Assembly: GCA_003214975.1 (NCBI GenBank)
Contig: QCKZ01000009.1
Span: 1 to 43,270, forward strand
DNA from: Prochlorococcus sp. AG-412-C21
GTDB taxonomy: Bacteria > Cyanobacteriota > Cyanobacteriia > PCC-6307 > Cyanobiaceae
Direction: 5' to 3'
DNA length: 43,270 nucleotides
The notes under the pieces were generated by a model. The model was given only the letters and a program-made list of their open reading frames with translations, ran no database searches and was not told the origin of the DNA. Positions 19,156 through 28,963 of the stretch are shown one piece after another; the first letter of the stretch is position 1; every line of letters starts with the position of its first letter. The position numbers and the translations under genes were made by a program.

Positions 19156-19587
19156 TCAAGATACAAATTTACTATAAAGCCATCTTATAAAAGGACCTAC
19201 AATAGGAACTGGTCCAAAAGTTGGTCCACAAAAATCAAAATAATCTCTATGCTCTTTAATTAATCCATTTTCGCCAAATAATAAACGGGTAGTTCCTGGA
19301 TAAATAAATTCTTTACCCATAATTTTTAAACCCATTGTCCATTCAACAAATCCACAATTTCCACTTATCGAGATTGCATGAGTTTCTAAAAAAACATCAT
19401 CACATCTTTTAACAAGCTTTTCTTGAGCTTTGATATAAGAATCTAATCCCACTGTTTCCTGCGTTGGATCTACAAAAATAACATTCTCATTATAAAATGA
19501 TGCCCATTTTTGTTTTGTTGGTGCGTCTGCACCATAAGGTTTAGTAAATAATCCCCTTAAATCATCTATAGAAATTACTCTGGCCAT
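19156..19587 (-). CDS. NTF2-like / SnoaL-fold protein of unknown function
   Basis: The 143-residue protein has the look of the NTF2-like superfamily. A helical start is followed by WASFYNENVIFVDPTQETVGLDSYIKA, the typical cone-forming helix-strand segment, then strands around CGFVEWTMGLKI and TRLLFGENGLIKEHRDYFDF. Members serve as ketosteroid isomerases, polyketide cyclases or simple binding folds, and the function here cannot be assigned. The C-terminus GPFIRWLYSKFVS is mildly hydrophobic and basic. It starts at the ATG 19585-19587, 45 bases downstream of the tRNA-Gly 3' end on the same strand, with an AAAAATATTTTT palindrome at 19591-19602 between them. It may be expressed from the tRNA transcript or a short local promoter. 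Confidence 0.8.
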   Translation of the reverse strand: MARVISIDDLRGLFTKPYGADAPTKQKWASFYNENVIFVDPTQETVGLDSYIKAQEKLVKRCDDVFLETHAISISGNCGFVEWTMGLKIMGKEFIYPGTTRLLFGENGLIKEHRDYFDFCGPTFGPVPIVGPFIRWLYSKFVS

Positions 19588-19632
19588 TACAAAAATATTT
19601 TTATTGATACTCTAAAAGATATAAACATTAAA

Positions 19633-19704
19633 AGCGGATGAAGAGATTCGAACTCTCGACATTCTCCTTGGCAAGGAGATGCTCTACCACTGAGCTACAT
19701 CCGC
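19633..19704 (-). tRNA. tRNA-Gly(GCC)
   Basis: The minus strand folds into a full cloverleaf of 72 nucleotides. The 7-base acceptor stem pairs GCGGATG with CATCCGC, and the discriminator base is U. The D arm is GTAGCTCAGTGGTAGAGC. The anticodon stem TCTCC/GGAGA holds the loop TTGCCAA with anticodon GCC (Gly, GGY codons). The T arm contains GTTCGAATC. The 3' CCA is not encoded and must be added. It lies between ribH and the NTF2-like gene, all on the same strand. Confidence 0.97.
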
Positions 19705-19764
19705 ATAACATTATTATTTTATCTCAAAGAAGGGATCAATGATAGAAATAATTAATTTATTCAA

Positions 19765-20241
19765 CTAATTTAAATTTTTAATTAAGGATCCCATCTCAAT
19801 TGCTTGTAAAGCATAATTCCAACCAAGATTATTCTTAATCCCTGCTCTTTCTAAAGCCTGCTGCATAGTATCAGTAGTTAAAACTCCAAAGATAATTGGA
19901 ACATTATTATCATTTGAAACTTGTGAAATACCTTTGCTCGCCTCTGATATAACTACATCATAGTGAGAGGTTTCACCACGAATAACAGCCCCAAGAGCAA
20001 TTACAACGTCATAACTCTTTTTTTTCATAAGAGTTTTAGCTGCGATTGTTAATTCCAATGAACCTGGTACCCAAACTATATCTACTTGATTACTTAATTC
20101 AGAAGTATCTAAACCATGTCTTTTTAGACAATCAAGGCAACCAGTCAGAATTTTATTTGTAATTAAATCATTAAATCTTGCTATTACAATTCCTACTTTT
20201 AAAGTAGATGCATTAGTAAAAGACCCCTCAAAAATAGCCAT
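19765..20241 (-). CDS. ribH: 6,7-dimethyl-8-ribityllumazine synthase
   Basis: RibH joins 5-amino-6-ribitylamino-uracil with dihydroxybutanone phosphate in the penultimate step of riboflavin synthesis. The 158 residues show [28 protein letters not shown], the core [14 protein letters not shown] with catalytic H93, and [17 protein letters not shown] with the late [12 protein letters not shown] (a usual NKG is changed to NNLG). The ATG at 20239-20241 is clear. psbZ lies 49 bases upstream on the same strand, and the tRNA-Gly gene follows 60 bases downstream. A 10-base element in the psbZ-ribH gap also occurs upstream of psbZ, so ribH may have its own promoter. Confidence 0.95.
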   Translation of the reverse strand: MAIFEGSFTNASTLKVGIVIARFNDLITNKILTGCLDCLKRHGLDTSELSNQVDIVWVPGSLELTIAAKTLMKKKSYDVVIALGAVIRGETSHYDVVISEASKGISQVSNDNNVPIIFGVLTTDTMQQALERAGIKNNLGWNYALQAIEMGSLIKNLN

Positions 20242-20269
20242 TAAATTTTACTTAGATATATTAATAGAC

Positions 20270-20279
20270 TCTCACGAAA
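20270..20279 (-). promoter_or_regulatory. 10-base element upstream of ribH, shared with psbZ
   Basis: The minus strand reads TTTCGTGAGA here, 29 bases before the ribH ATG, with a TATTAATATA stretch after it. The same ten bases occur at 20528-20537 before psbZ. This is an observation; no known factor site was matched. Confidence 0.4.
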
Positions 20280-20290
20280 AGGTATTCAGT

Positions 20291-20488
20291 TCAAATCAAG
20301 TTAGCAATAACTCCCTCAATCAATACTAAATGGAACCAAACTCCTCCAATTATTTCAACTTTCTTGATCTCTGGATTACGTCTATCAGATGGATCAGACT
20401 GTGTCATATAGAAATACGGTACTCCCACTACTGCTATTAAAGATGCAAATAAAAGAGCATTTATGAAGAAAAAGTTTACTGCCTGCAT
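20291..20488 (-). CDS. psbZ: Photosystem II protein PsbZ (Ycf9)
   Basis: PsbZ is a two-helix thylakoid protein at the edge of the photosystem II core; it stabilises peripheral antenna contacts. The 65-residue protein has two hydrophobic segments: residues about 5-27 (FFFINALLFASLIAVVGVPYFY), carrying the VVGVP-x-x-Y pattern of PsbZ, and about 45-65, with GGVWFHLVLIEGVIANLI matching the G-x-x-W-x-x-L-V...GV-x-N pattern. The connecting loop is more charged (SDPSDRRNPEIKKVE) than in freshwater homologues. The identification is by pattern and by position beside mutS and ribH; no other family fits as well. The ATG is at 20486-20488, with a TATAAT on the minus strand 24-29 bases upstream. Confidence 0.82.
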   Translation of the reverse strand: MQAVNFFFINALLFASLIAVVGVPYFYMTQSDPSDRRNPEIKKVEIIGGVWFHLVLIEGVIANLI

Positions 20489-20511
20489 GATTCAATCTTG
20501 AATTTTTATTG

Positions 20512-20537
20512 ATTATAAATACTATAATCTCACGAAA
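20512..20537 (-). promoter_or_regulatory. Putative psbZ promoter region
   Basis: The minus strand has TATAAT at 20512-20517 and TATAGT at 20521-20526, preceded by TTTCGTGAGA (20528-20537), a 10-mer repeated upstream of ribH. The first TATAAT would give a leader of about 16-20 bases before the psbZ ATG. Confidence 0.45.
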
Positions 20538-20631
20538 GTGATTTTTTTTGGAGAAAATTTACATACTTTTAGCTACTTTAAAATGCAAAAAAAAATTTTT
20601 TACCTAATATCAATTTAGGAAGTAAAAAAGT

Positions 20632-23373
20632 ATGCAAGAAGATACGATAATTCAAAAGAATTTATTTGCCATTAATAATGAAAATAATGTGCAAAAAGAA
20701 TTAACAAATATTCCAGACGATTTATCTTGGGAAGATTTAAAAAAAGAAGCGCAAAAAAGACCTAGACAAAGAAAAAATACAACTAATTTAATAAATAAAT
20801 TCAAGACTGATTTAATTTCAAATAACAAAAATGTTTGCATCAATGAAGAATCGTATAGTTACAAAACAGTTTCAAAACTGAAATTAACTCCTGTAATGAA
20901 GCATTATGTAACTTTAAAAGAGGAAAATAAAGATAGATTATTGCTATATAGATTGGGAGATTTTTTTGAATGTTTTTTTGAAGACGCTGTATTAATATCT
21001 AACCTTTTAGAAATAACACTAACCAGTAAAGATGCTGGCAAAGAAATTGGTAAGATCCCTATGGCAGGGGTTCCTTACCATGCAATGGAGAGATACTGTG
21101 CTGATTTAATTAAAAAAAATTATTCTGTGGTTATTTGCGACCAATTAGAAAAAAGTTCTGGTAATTATGGGACTCCAATTAAAAGAGGAATAACACGAAT
21201 AATTACTCCTGGAACTGTAATTGAAGAAGGCATGTTGATAGCAAAGAAAAATAATTGGATTACTGCTATTTACTTATCAGAAGAAAATTCAAATGAATCT
21301 TATGAATGGGGGATATCAAAAGCTGATGTAAGCACAGGAGAATTAATAACTATGGAAGGTCAATCTCTGTCAAAACTATTTGATGAAATTATTAAATTAG
21401 ATTCTTCAGAAATCATTGTAGGAAGCAATGAAGTAAGAAATTTATTAATTAAAGGAAATAGTCACATTACATATACTGTTTCACAAGAGACTACTTTCGG
21501 CATTAATGAAGCAAATTATCTAATAAAAAAATATTTCCAAATTTTAAGCCTAGAAGGCATAGGACTTAAAAATTTAAACAATGCAACTAGATCACTTGGA
21601 GGTTTATTAAATTATTTAGAAAAAATTAATCCTTCAAATTTAGATAAGGATTCTTCAGTAAAAATCTCATTAGACTTTCCACAAATTCAATTTTGTCACA
21701 ACAAACTCATTATTGATTATCAAACTCAAAAAAATTTAGAAATAAAAAATACACAACGAGAAAACAATTATGTAGGGTCGTTACTATGGAGTATTGATAG
21801 AACGTATACCTGCATGGGTGCCAGATGTTTAAGAAGATGGATAGATGCACCACTATTAAACGTTAATGAAATTTATAAAAGACAAAATATAATTTCAAAC
21901 TTTATTGAATCGAAACAAGTACGTATAGATACCCAAAATTTACTTAGAGCAATGGGGGATTTAGAAAGACTTGCAGGAAGAGCTTGTGCAGGACATGCAA
22001 GTCCTAGAGACTTAATTGCAATCGCGGAAGGTTTAAAAAAATTGCCCAGACTAAAATCTATCATTGAATTATTTAAATATGATCTCCCAGATTGGACTGA
22101 TGAACTAAAAAATATTGATAAAGAACTCTTAGAATTAGCTGATACTATAAGTTTTCAACTAATAGAAAATCCTCCTCTTAATATAAGTGAAGGAGGCATG
22201 ATCCACGATGGTGTTGACAATATATTAGACGGTTTACGCAATTTAATGGATGATTACTCTGATTGGTTAAATAAAGAGGAATTAAAAGAGAGGCAAATTA
22301 GCAAAATTTCAAACCTAAAAATTCAATTTCATAAAAATTTTGGTTACTACATATCTATAAATAAGTCAAAAGTTAATTTAGCTCCACATCATTGGATCAA
22401 AAGGCAAACACTTACAAATGAAGAAAGGTATATCACTTCAGAAATTAAAAATAAAGAAAATAAGATTTTCCAAATCAAAAGTCGAGCTTCATCAAGGGAA
22501 TATGAAATTTTTTGCGAATTAAGAAATTTTGTAGCTGAACAAACAAAACAAATAAGATCAATCGCAAAATCAATAGCATCTCTTGATGCATTGCTTGGAT
22601 TATCAATTACTTCATTAGAAAACAATTTTACAAAACCTTCGTTAACACCAATAAATGATTCAGTGACTAAAAATAGTACAAAAATTATTGCAGGAAGAAA
22701 CCCAATAGTTGAGCAATTATTAAATGATAAAAAGTTTGTAGCTAATGATATTTATTTTGATGATAATCAAAAACTAATTATATTAACCGGTCCCAATGCA
22801 AGTGGAAAAAGTTGCTTTATAAGACAAATTGGTTTAATACAAATCCTTGCACAAATTGGTAGCTTTGTTCCTGCTAATAATGCTGAAATCAAGATTTCAG
22901 ATAGGATTTTTACAAGAATTGGGGCGGTTGATGATCAATCATCTGGACAATCAACATTTATGGTAGAAATGTCTGAAACTGCATCAATTCTAAATCAGGC
23001 AACTTCTAGCTCACTAGTTTTACTTGATGAGATAGGTAGAGGGACATCTACTTTTGATGGCCTTTCAATAGCTTGGTCGGTAAGTGAATATCTAGCAAAA
23101 AAAATTAAATGTAACACTATTTTTGCTACCCACTATCATGAACTTAATTATTTAAAAAATTCAAATAAAAATATAGAAAATTTTCAAGTTTTAGTAGAGC
23201 AAAATAACGATAAGCTAATTTTTAGTCACAAGATTGCAAAAGGAGGCTCAAACAAAAGCTATGGTATAGAAGCAGCTAAATTAGCAGGAGTTCCAAGAGA
23301 AGTTATAGAAAAAGCAAAATTGGTTCTAAATTCTTTAGAAGAAAATAATAAATTAAATAATAATATTGATTAA
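20632..23373 (+). CDS. mutS: DNA mismatch repair protein MutS
   Basis: MutS recognises mismatches and small loops. The mismatch-binding domain starts near [16 protein letters not shown] and has the F-x-E motif in [11 protein letters not shown] (F111, E113). The lever/clamp domains (about 300-680) are followed by the ATPase, with GPNASGKS (720-727), the STFMVEMSE region and DEIGRGTS (799-806), then FATHYHEL. The protein is 913 residues. About 75 residues, rich in Lys, Asn and Asp, precede the mismatch-binding domain and are absent in E. coli. The C-terminus ends shortly after the helix-turn-helix dimer region. The ATG start is clear. It is divergent from psbZ and converges on cobH. Confidence 0.98.
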   Translation: MQEDTIIQKNLFAINNENNVQKELTNIPDDLSWEDLKKEAQKRPRQRKNTTNLINKFKTDLISNNKNVCINEESYSYKTVSKLKLTPVMKHYVTLKEENKDRLLLYRLGDFFECFFEDAVLISNLLEITLTSKDAGKEIGKIPMAGVPYHAMERYCADLIKKNYSVVICDQLEKSSGNYGTPIKRGITRIITPGTVIEEGMLIAKKNNWITAIYLSEENSNESYEWGISKADVSTGELITMEGQSLSKLFDEIIKLDSSEIIVGSNEVRNLLIKGNSHITYTVSQETTFGINEANYLIKKYFQILSLEGIGLKNLNNATRSLGGLLNYLEKINPSNLDKDSSVKISLDFPQIQFCHNKLIIDYQTQKNLEIKNTQRENNYVGSLLWSIDRTYTCMGARCLRRWIDAPLLNVNEIYKRQNIISNFIESKQVRIDTQNLLRAMGDLERLAGRACAGHASPRDLIAIAEGLKKLPRLKSIIELFKYDLPDWTDELKNIDKELLELADTISFQLIENPPLNISEGGMIHDGVDNILDGLRNLMDDYSDWLNKEELKERQISKISNLKIQFHKNFGYYISINKSKVNLAPHHWIKRQTLTNEERYITSEIKNKENKIFQIKSRASSREYEIFCELRNFVAEQTKQIRSIAKSIASLDALLGLSITSLENNFTKPSLTPINDSVTKNSTKIIAGRNPIVEQLLNDKKFVANDIYFDDNQKLIILTGPNASGKSCFIRQIGLIQILAQIGSFVPANNAEIKISDRIFTRIGAVDDQSSGQSTFMVEMSETASILNQATSSSLVLLDEIGRGTSTFDGLSIAWSVSEYLAKKIKCNTIFATHYHELNYLKNSNKNIENFQVLVEQNNDKLIFSHKIAKGGSNKSYGIEAAKLAGVPREVIEKAKLVLNSLEENNKLNNNID

Positions 23374-23404
23374 ATTATTGGCATTTATACAAGATAAATA
23401 ATTT

Positions 23405-24028
23405 TTAAATAGATTCCCTCAACAAGGCGTTAACCGCAGCTGCTGCCATAGCAGCACCGCCTCTAGTTGAATTCACAACAATTCTAGGAAGATCTGTTGA
23501 AAGCAATTTGTTTTTGCTTTTTTCTACACCTATAAATCCAACTGGCATTCCAATAATTAAACTAGGTAAATCTTTTGCATTCTCTAAAATATCAATTAAA
23601 TACGTTAAAGCTGTTGGCGAACTACCAATTACTACAATAGGTGATTTCGTTCCAGAATTTTTAACAGATAACTCCTTCCAACCTTCACTTAAGCCATATG
23701 CGGTTTTAGTTAATTTTGTGTGATTATTTTGTCCAAACCACATTCTAGCCGTTAACACTTTATTCCTAGTGGTATTTTCTGCCATGGTTTTTATAGCTGC
23801 TGCTGCCATATCAGTATCAGTTAAAATCGGAGCACCATTTTTAAGTGCTTGAAGCCCCTTTTCGCATGCACCTTCACTAAACTCTATAAGATTTTGAACA
23901 GAAAAATCTCCTGAAGTATGTACTACTCTCTCTAAAACTTTTTTTTCCAAATAATTTAGATCATTGGCTCCTAAATGAGATCTTATGAATCTAATACTTT
24001 CCAAAAAAATTGGATGATCTATTACCAT
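23405..24028 (-). CDS. cobH: Precorrin-8X methylmutase CobH/CbiC
   Basis: The enzyme moves a methyl group from C-11 to C-12 to form hydrogenobyrinate or cobyrinate, a step in corrin ring synthesis. The 207 residues carry RVVHTSGDFS with the likely catalytic His (H37), GAPILTDTDMAAAAI, a Ser/Thr loop VIGSSPTALTYL, and GMPVGFIGVEKSKN with NSTRGGAAMAAAAVNAL at the end, all characteristic. The other B12 genes are elsewhere, as is usual in picocyanobacteria, whose B12 genes are scattered. It is separated from divergent holA by 58 bases and from convergent mutS by 31 bases. Confidence 0.95.
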   Translation of the reverse strand: MVIDHPIFLESIRFIRSHLGANDLNYLEKKVLERVVHTSGDFSVQNLIEFSEGACEKGLQALKNGAPILTDTDMAAAAIKTMAENTTRNKVLTARMWFGQNNHTKLTKTAYGLSEGWKELSVKNSGTKSPIVVIGSSPTALTYLIDILENAKDLPSLIIGMPVGFIGVEKSKNKLLSTDLPRIVVNSTRGGAAMAAAAVNALLRESI

Positions 24029-24086
24029 TTAATTTAATTTATGTTAGAAGTAATCATAGTAAATGTATGATTTTTATTGAGCGATT

Positions 24087-25088
24087 ATGCCAATACAAAT
24101 ATTATGGGGTAATGATCTAAATGCTCAAAATACATTTATCCAGAAATTAATTGATAAAGAAGTATCCAAAGAATGGAAAGAAATAAACGTAACTAATTTA
24201 AATGGAGATGATGATGAGCAAGTAAATAAAGCGTTTGATGAAATTCTTACACCTCCTTTTGGAGATGGATACAGAATAGTTACATTAAAAAATAATCCAA
24301 TTTTTACTACAAAAAATGAGGATCTAAGAACTAAATTTGAAAAAATTCATGACAATATTCCGACAAAAACTTATTTCATTTTACAAAATACTAAAAAACC
24401 AGACTCAAGACTAAAGAGTACTAAATTTTTACAAAAACTTATCAAAAATAATTTAGCCAAAGAAAAATCATTTTGTTTACCAGAAATTTGGGACTATGAA
24501 GGACAAAAAAGATATTTAGAAGATTCAGCAAATGCCATGAATATTAAAATTGATAAAAATGCAGCTGAATTAATTATTGATTCAGTTGGAAATGATAGCT
24601 TTAAATTAATAAATGAATTAGCTAAAGCCAAAACATACCTTTCCGCGATCACAAGTGATTCGAATTCACAACTTTTTCTAAAAAGTATTGATGTAAAAAA
24701 AATATTTAGCGATCATCAATCCAACATTTTCAAAATCATTGATCTTCTCTTACAAAAAAATATCAATGAAAGCCTCATTGAAATAAATTATTCCTTACAG
24801 AAAGGAGAAGCTGCTTTAAGACTAAATGCAGGTTTAATTAGTCAAATAAGAATTCATACCATTATAAAATTAGCAGTTAATTCAGGAAACGATAATGCAG
24901 AAAAGATTTGTAATCTTGCAGGCATTTCTAATCCAAAAAGAATTTTTTTCATTCGAAAAAAAGTAAAAAATATATCGCAAGAATATTTAATTAATTTAAT
25001 GAGTAACTTATTAGATATTGAATCATTACTAAAACAAGGTAATAATCCTATAAATGTTTTTACCGAAAATTTAATTAATTTAAGTTAA
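24087..25088 (+). CDS. holA: DNA polymerase III subunit delta (HolA)
   Basis: The delta subunit is the clamp-opening wrench of the polymerase III clamp loader. The 333 residues match the family in length and layout: an N-terminal AAA-like region beginning IQILWGNDLNAQNTFIQKLI and containing PPFGDGYRIVTLKN, a middle helical region (about 150-200), and a C-terminal collar (about 215-333) with ALRLNAGLISQIRIH. As is usual for delta, no functional Walker A is present. The clamp loader partner dnaX is in the same window about 13.5 kb away. lysC follows 39 bases downstream on the same strand. Confidence 0.88.
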   Translation: MPIQILWGNDLNAQNTFIQKLIDKEVSKEWKEINVTNLNGDDDEQVNKAFDEILTPPFGDGYRIVTLKNNPIFTTKNEDLRTKFEKIHDNIPTKTYFILQNTKKPDSRLKSTKFLQKLIKNNLAKEKSFCLPEIWDYEGQKRYLEDSANAMNIKIDKNAAELIIDSVGNDSFKLINELAKAKTYLSAITSDSNSQLFLKSIDVKKIFSDHQSNIFKIIDLLLQKNINESLIEINYSLQKGEAALRLNAGLISQIRIHTIIKLAVNSGNDNAEKICNLAGISNPKRIFFIRKKVKNISQEYLINLMSNLLDIESLLKQGNNPINVFTENLINLS

Positions 25089-25127
25089 CCAAATTATAAG
25101 TTTAAGAATTTACATTATGATTGAAAT

Positions 25128-26888
25128 ATGGCTTTACTAGTAAAAAAATTTGGCGGTACTTCTGTTGGTGATATTAAAAAAATTAAAAATATTGCTAGTA
25201 GCATTTTTCAAAGTAAAGAGGCAGGAAATGAAATTGTCGTAGTTGTCTCTGCAATGGGCCACACTACAGATGATTTAAATTGTTTAGCGGAATCAATAAG
25301 TAAAAATCCCAATCGTAGAGAATTGGATATGCTTCTCTCAACTGGAGAGCAAGTAACCATAGCTCTTCTCGCAATGGCATTAAACGAATACGGAATACCT
25401 GCCATTTCAATGACCGGTAGCCAGGTAGGAATTATTACTGAATCAATACATGGAAAAGCAAGAATTCTGGATATTAAAACAGAAAGAATCCAAAATTATA
25501 TAAATCAGGGTTTTGTAGTTGTAGTGGCTGGATTTCAAGGAACAACATTAAGCCATACTGGATCAATGGAAATTACGACTTTAGGTAGAGGTGGTTCAGA
25601 TACCTCCGCAGTAGCTTTATCAACCGCTTTAGGAGCAGAGACTTGCGAAATTTACACAGACGTTCCAGGGGTTCTTACTACTGATCCAAGAATTGTTCCT
25701 AATGCAAAACTCTTAGATGAAATTAGTTGTGAGGAAATGCTAGAACTTGCAAGCGTGGGTGCTTCAGTTCTGCATCCAAGAGCTGTAGAAATTGCACGCA
25801 ATTATGGAATTAAATTATGCGTCAAATCAAGCCAAAGCGACTCAAGTGGGACTCTCCTAGAAAGCCAAATCCAACCTCTACCCTTAAAAAGAGGAAGATT
25901 AGAATTAACAAAAACAGTAAATAGTCTTGAAGTATTAGAAAATCAAGCAGTATTCAGTCTCTCAAATATTCCTGATAGGCCTGGAATTGCAGCACAAATA
26001 TTTGAAAAGCTATCAGAAGCAAGTATTAATGTAGATTTAATAATACAAGCGACAAATGATGGAAATAATAACGATATTACATTTACTGTAAGTGAATTAG
26101 AAGTTAAAAAAACTGCAGAACAATGTGAACTGATAACAAGTCAATTAGGAGGCGAATACAATCTAAAAACAAACATGACTAAATTGAGTATTCAGGGAGC
26201 AGGCATTATGGGTAGACCAAGTGTGTCAGCTGATTTATTTGATACTTTATCTCAAGCGAATATAAATGTAAGATTAATAGCTACTAGTGAAATTAAAGTC
26301 AGCTGCGTAATTGAAATTAATAATATTCCAAAAGCAATTAGATTTGTTGCTGAGAAATTTAAGTTATCCGATACACAAATATTTGTTAATCCAATCAACG
26401 AAAAACAAGAACAACCTGAAGTAAGAGGAATTGCATTAGATAAAAACCAAGTTCAAGTAAGTTTTCGAAAACTGCCTGATCGTCCAGGTGTGGCAGCATC
26501 GATATGCTTAGCATTAGCTGAAAATAATTTACTTTTCGATACTATCGTGCAATCTGAAAGAATTTCCTCTGCAAAAAATAAGGATATTAGTCTTACCATG
26601 AATAAGCAAGATAGAGAAAAAGCTAACTTAGTTTTTGAGGCCTTAACAAAGAAATTACCCGGTTCATACATTGAAGATGGCCCTGCGATAGCCAAAGTAA
26701 GCACTGTGGGAGCAGGAATGGCATTTAAGGTTGGAACGGCTGGAAAAATATTTAGAGCCCTGGCTAACCAAAATATCAATATTGAAATGATTGCGACTAG
26801 TGAAATTAGAACTTCATGTATTGTATTAGAAAAAGATTGTGACAAAGCAGTTAATGCTATTCATAATCATTTCGAATTGGAGAAATAA
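25128..26888 (+). CDS. lysC: Aspartate kinase with four ACT domains
   Basis: LysC phosphorylates aspartate, the entry step to lysine, threonine, methionine and isoleucine. The kinase domain (about 1-245) shows KFGGTSVG (7-14), STGEQV, MEITTLGRGGSDTSAVAL and TDVPGVLTTDPR. It is followed by four ACT-type regulatory modules (about 265-340, 345-415, 435-515 and 522-586), visible as repeated patterns such as DRPGIAAQIFEKLSEASINVD, GRPSVSADLFDTLSQANINVR, DRPGVAASICLAL and AFKVGTAGKIFRALANQNINIEM. Four ACT modules in one chain is the cyanobacterial form, indicating allosteric feedback by lysine and threonine. The stop falls in an inverted repeat shared with convergent uvrB. asd and dapA are encoded 6 kb downstream. 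Confidence 0.96.
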   Translation: MALLVKKFGGTSVGDIKKIKNIASSIFQSKEAGNEIVVVVSAMGHTTDDLNCLAESISKNPNRRELDMLLSTGEQVTIALLAMALNEYGIPAISMTGSQVGIITESIHGKARILDIKTERIQNYINQGFVVVVAGFQGTTLSHTGSMEITTLGRGGSDTSAVALSTALGAETCEIYTDVPGVLTTDPRIVPNAKLLDEISCEEMLELASVGASVLHPRAVEIARNYGIKLCVKSSQSDSSGTLLESQIQPLPLKRGRLELTKTVNSLEVLENQAVFSLSNIPDRPGIAAQIFEKLSEASINVDLIIQATNDGNNNDITFTVSELEVKKTAEQCELITSQLGGEYNLKTNMTKLSIQGAGIMGRPSVSADLFDTLSQANINVRLIATSEIKVSCVIEINNIPKAIRFVAEKFKLSDTQIFVNPINEKQEQPEVRGIALDKNQVQVSFRKLPDRPGVAASICLALAENNLLFDTIVQSERISSAKNKDISLTMNKQDREKANLVFEALTKKLPGSYIEDGPAIAKVSTVGAGMAFKVGTAGKIFRALANQNINIEMIATSEIRTSCIVLEKDCDKAVNAIHNHFELEK

Positions 26889-26907
26889 GTTTTTTTTAGT
26901 TATTTCT
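26881..26907. repeat. Inverted repeat across the lysC/uvrB 3' junction
   Basis: AGAAATAA (26881-26888) and TTATTTCT (26900-26907) are exact reverse complements around an 11-base centre that contains eight T. The repeat covers both stop codons of the convergent genes lysC and uvrB. It could be a weak two-way terminator; the T-run lies in the loop and not after the stem, so this is uncertain. Confidence 0.4.
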
Positions 26908-28938
26908 TGCCATTTTTTGTCTTAATTTTTTGATTCTATCCCTCAAATTTGCTGCTTCTTCAAAATTCAACTCTTTTGCAGCATCTTTCATTTTAATTTC
27001 TAACTTGTCTATTAAGCCAGGCAATTCTTCAAGCAAACATTGATTATCGCTGGCATTGAGAATGACGTCCGTTTTGTTATTAACTATATTTATTAAATCT
27101 TTAGATAAACCACCAACATCTAATTTTCTGGAAAGTTCTAGAAAAGATAATATTGAATTTTCTATTTTTTTACCTGCAGGTTTTGGAGTAATACCATTGA
27201 GCTGGTTATATTTTTGTTGAATAGTTCTTCTTCTTTCAGTTTCCGATATTGCTCGTTTCATTGACTTTGTGAAGTTATCTGCATAAAGCAAGGCAACACC
27301 CTCAACATGTCTTGCAGCTCGTCCAATTGTTTGAATCAATGATCTTTCTGCCCTCAGAAAACCTTCTTTATCAGCATCTAAAATAGCAACTAACGATACT
27401 TCAGGAAGATCTAGTCCCTCTCTTAATAAATTTACTCCTACCAAAACATCATATTCCCCCATTCTGAGGTCTTGAATAATTTCAATTCTTTCAATTGAGT
27501 GAATTTCAGAATGCAAATATCGAACTCTCACTTTATTCTCAGATAAAAAATCTGTTAGATCCTCAGCCATTCTTTTAGTAAGCGTAGTAACTAGCACTCT
27601 TTGATTCTTTTCAGCTCTAATTCTTATTTCAGATAAGAGATCTTCAATTTGGCCCTCACTAGGTCTTACATAAATTTCGGGGTCTAATACGCCAGTTGGC
27701 CTTATAACTTGCTCGATAAATTGACCATCACATTGATCTAATTCCCATTGACCAGGAGTTGCACTTATAAATAATGTCTGCTTTGATTTTTCCCAAAACT
27801 CCTCACATTTTAAAGGTCTATTATCTGCAGCACTTGGCAATCTAAAACCATGATCTATTAAAACTTTTTTTCTAGATTGATCACCGTTGTACATTGCATG
27901 TAGTTGAGGACATGTGACATGACTTTCATCGACTACCAACAACCAATCTTTTGGAAAATAGTCTATTAGACATTCTGGAGGTGAACCTTTCTCCCTTCCT
28001 GATAAATGACGAGCATAATTCTCAACCCCATTACAATAGCCAACCTCTTTTAGCATTTCTAAATCATATTTGGTGCGTTGTTCTAGACGTTGAGCCTCCA
28101 ATAATTTTCCTTCGTATGTGAATTTGTCGAGTTGAGTTTTTAATTCACTTCTAATTGCACTTATTGCACTTTCAAGTCTTTCTTTTGGAGTAACAAAATG
28201 CTTTGCTGGGTAAACGCTAACTTGTTCTAAACTTTCAAGTATCTCTCCAGTAATAGGGTCCACAAATCTAATAGCCTCGACTTCATCACCAAATAATTCA
28301 ATTCTTATCAATCTATCTTCATAAGCAGGACCAATTTCTAGAACATCACCTTTTATTCTGAATCTACCTCTAGTAATTTCAATATCATTTCTAGTATATT
28401 GATTTTCAACTAGCGACCTTAAAGAAGAACGTAGATTTATAGATTTTCCAACTTCAAATTTAACTGCAGCTTTTAAATATTCACTTGGAATACCAAGACC
28501 ATAAATACAACTTATGGATGCTACAACAATTACATCTTTTCTCTCAAATAATGAGCGTGTTGCAGAATGCCTAAGCATATCTATTTCTTCATTAATTGAA
28601 GCTGTTTTAGCTATGTATGTATCACTTACAGGAACATAAGCTTCAGGTTGATAATAATCGTAGTAAGAAATAAAGTACTCAACAGCATTTTTTGGAAAAA
28701 ACTGCCTTAATTCATTACATAGTTGTGCAGCCAATGTTTTGTTATGAGCCAACACAAGAGCTGGCCTTCCTGTTTGTTCAATTACATTTGCAATAGTAAA
28801 TGTTTTACCAGTTCCAGTAGCTCCTAAAAGAGTCTGAAACTCTTTCCCACTATTAACTCCTCTAACTAATTTTTTTATAGCTTCAGGTTGATCTCCATTT
28901 GGTTCATAAGGAGCTTGAAGCTTATAGTTGTTAATCAA
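26896..28938 (-). CDS. uvrB: UvrABC system protein B
   Basis: UvrB is the damage-verifying helicase of nucleotide excision repair. Motifs: [10 protein letters not shown] (39-48), the beta-hairpin region [33 protein letters not shown] (motif VI), and a C-terminal UVR domain (about 642-676: [28 protein letters not shown]) that binds UvrC. Length 680. The start is TTG at 28936-28938, giving an N-terminus that aligns with other UvrB proteins; an AGG sequence 7 bases upstream can serve as ribosome-binding site. No stop separates the frame from the ycf23 end, so an earlier start cannot be ruled out. ycf23 is 25 bases upstream. A DNA-repair role in a high-light ocean organism fits. Confidence 0.97.
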   Translation of the reverse strand: MINNYKLQAPYEPNGDQPEAIKKLVRGVNSGKEFQTLLGATGTGKTFTIANVIEQTGRPALVLAHNKTLAAQLCNELRQFFPKNAVEYFISYYDYYQPEAYVPVSDTYIAKTASINEEIDMLRHSATRSLFERKDVIVVASISCIYGLGIPSEYLKAAVKFEVGKSINLRSSLRSLVENQYTRNDIEITRGRFRIKGDVLEIGPAYEDRLIRIELFGDEVEAIRFVDPITGEILESLEQVSVYPAKHFVTPKERLESAISAIRSELKTQLDKFTYEGKLLEAQRLEQRTKYDLEMLKEVGYCNGVENYARHLSGREKGSPPECLIDYFPKDWLLVVDESHVTCPQLHAMYNGDQSRKKVLIDHGFRLPSAADNRPLKCEEFWEKSKQTLFISATPGQWELDQCDGQFIEQVIRPTGVLDPEIYVRPSEGQIEDLLSEIRIRAEKNQRVLVTTLTKRMAEDLTDFLSENKVRVRYLHSEIHSIERIEIIQDLRMGEYDVLVGVNLLREGLDLPEVSLVAILDADKEGFLRAERSLIQTIGRAARHVEGVALLYADNFTKSMKRAISETERRRTIQQKYNQLNGITPKPAGKKIENSILSFLELSRKLDVGGLSKDLINIVNNKTDVILNASDNQCLLEELPGLIDKLEIKMKDAAKELNFEEAANLRDRIKKLRQKMARNN

Positions 28939-28963
28939 GCTTGTACCTAAAGTCCTTAATATT

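Noticed and set aside
25089..25127. Lysine riboswitch before lysC
   Set aside because: The gap is only 39 bases; feedback is more likely through the four ACT domains.
26453..26845. 130-residue open frame antisense to lysC
   Set aside because: It lies wholly inside the conserved ACT domains of lysC, on the other strand, and its protein has no recognisable domain.
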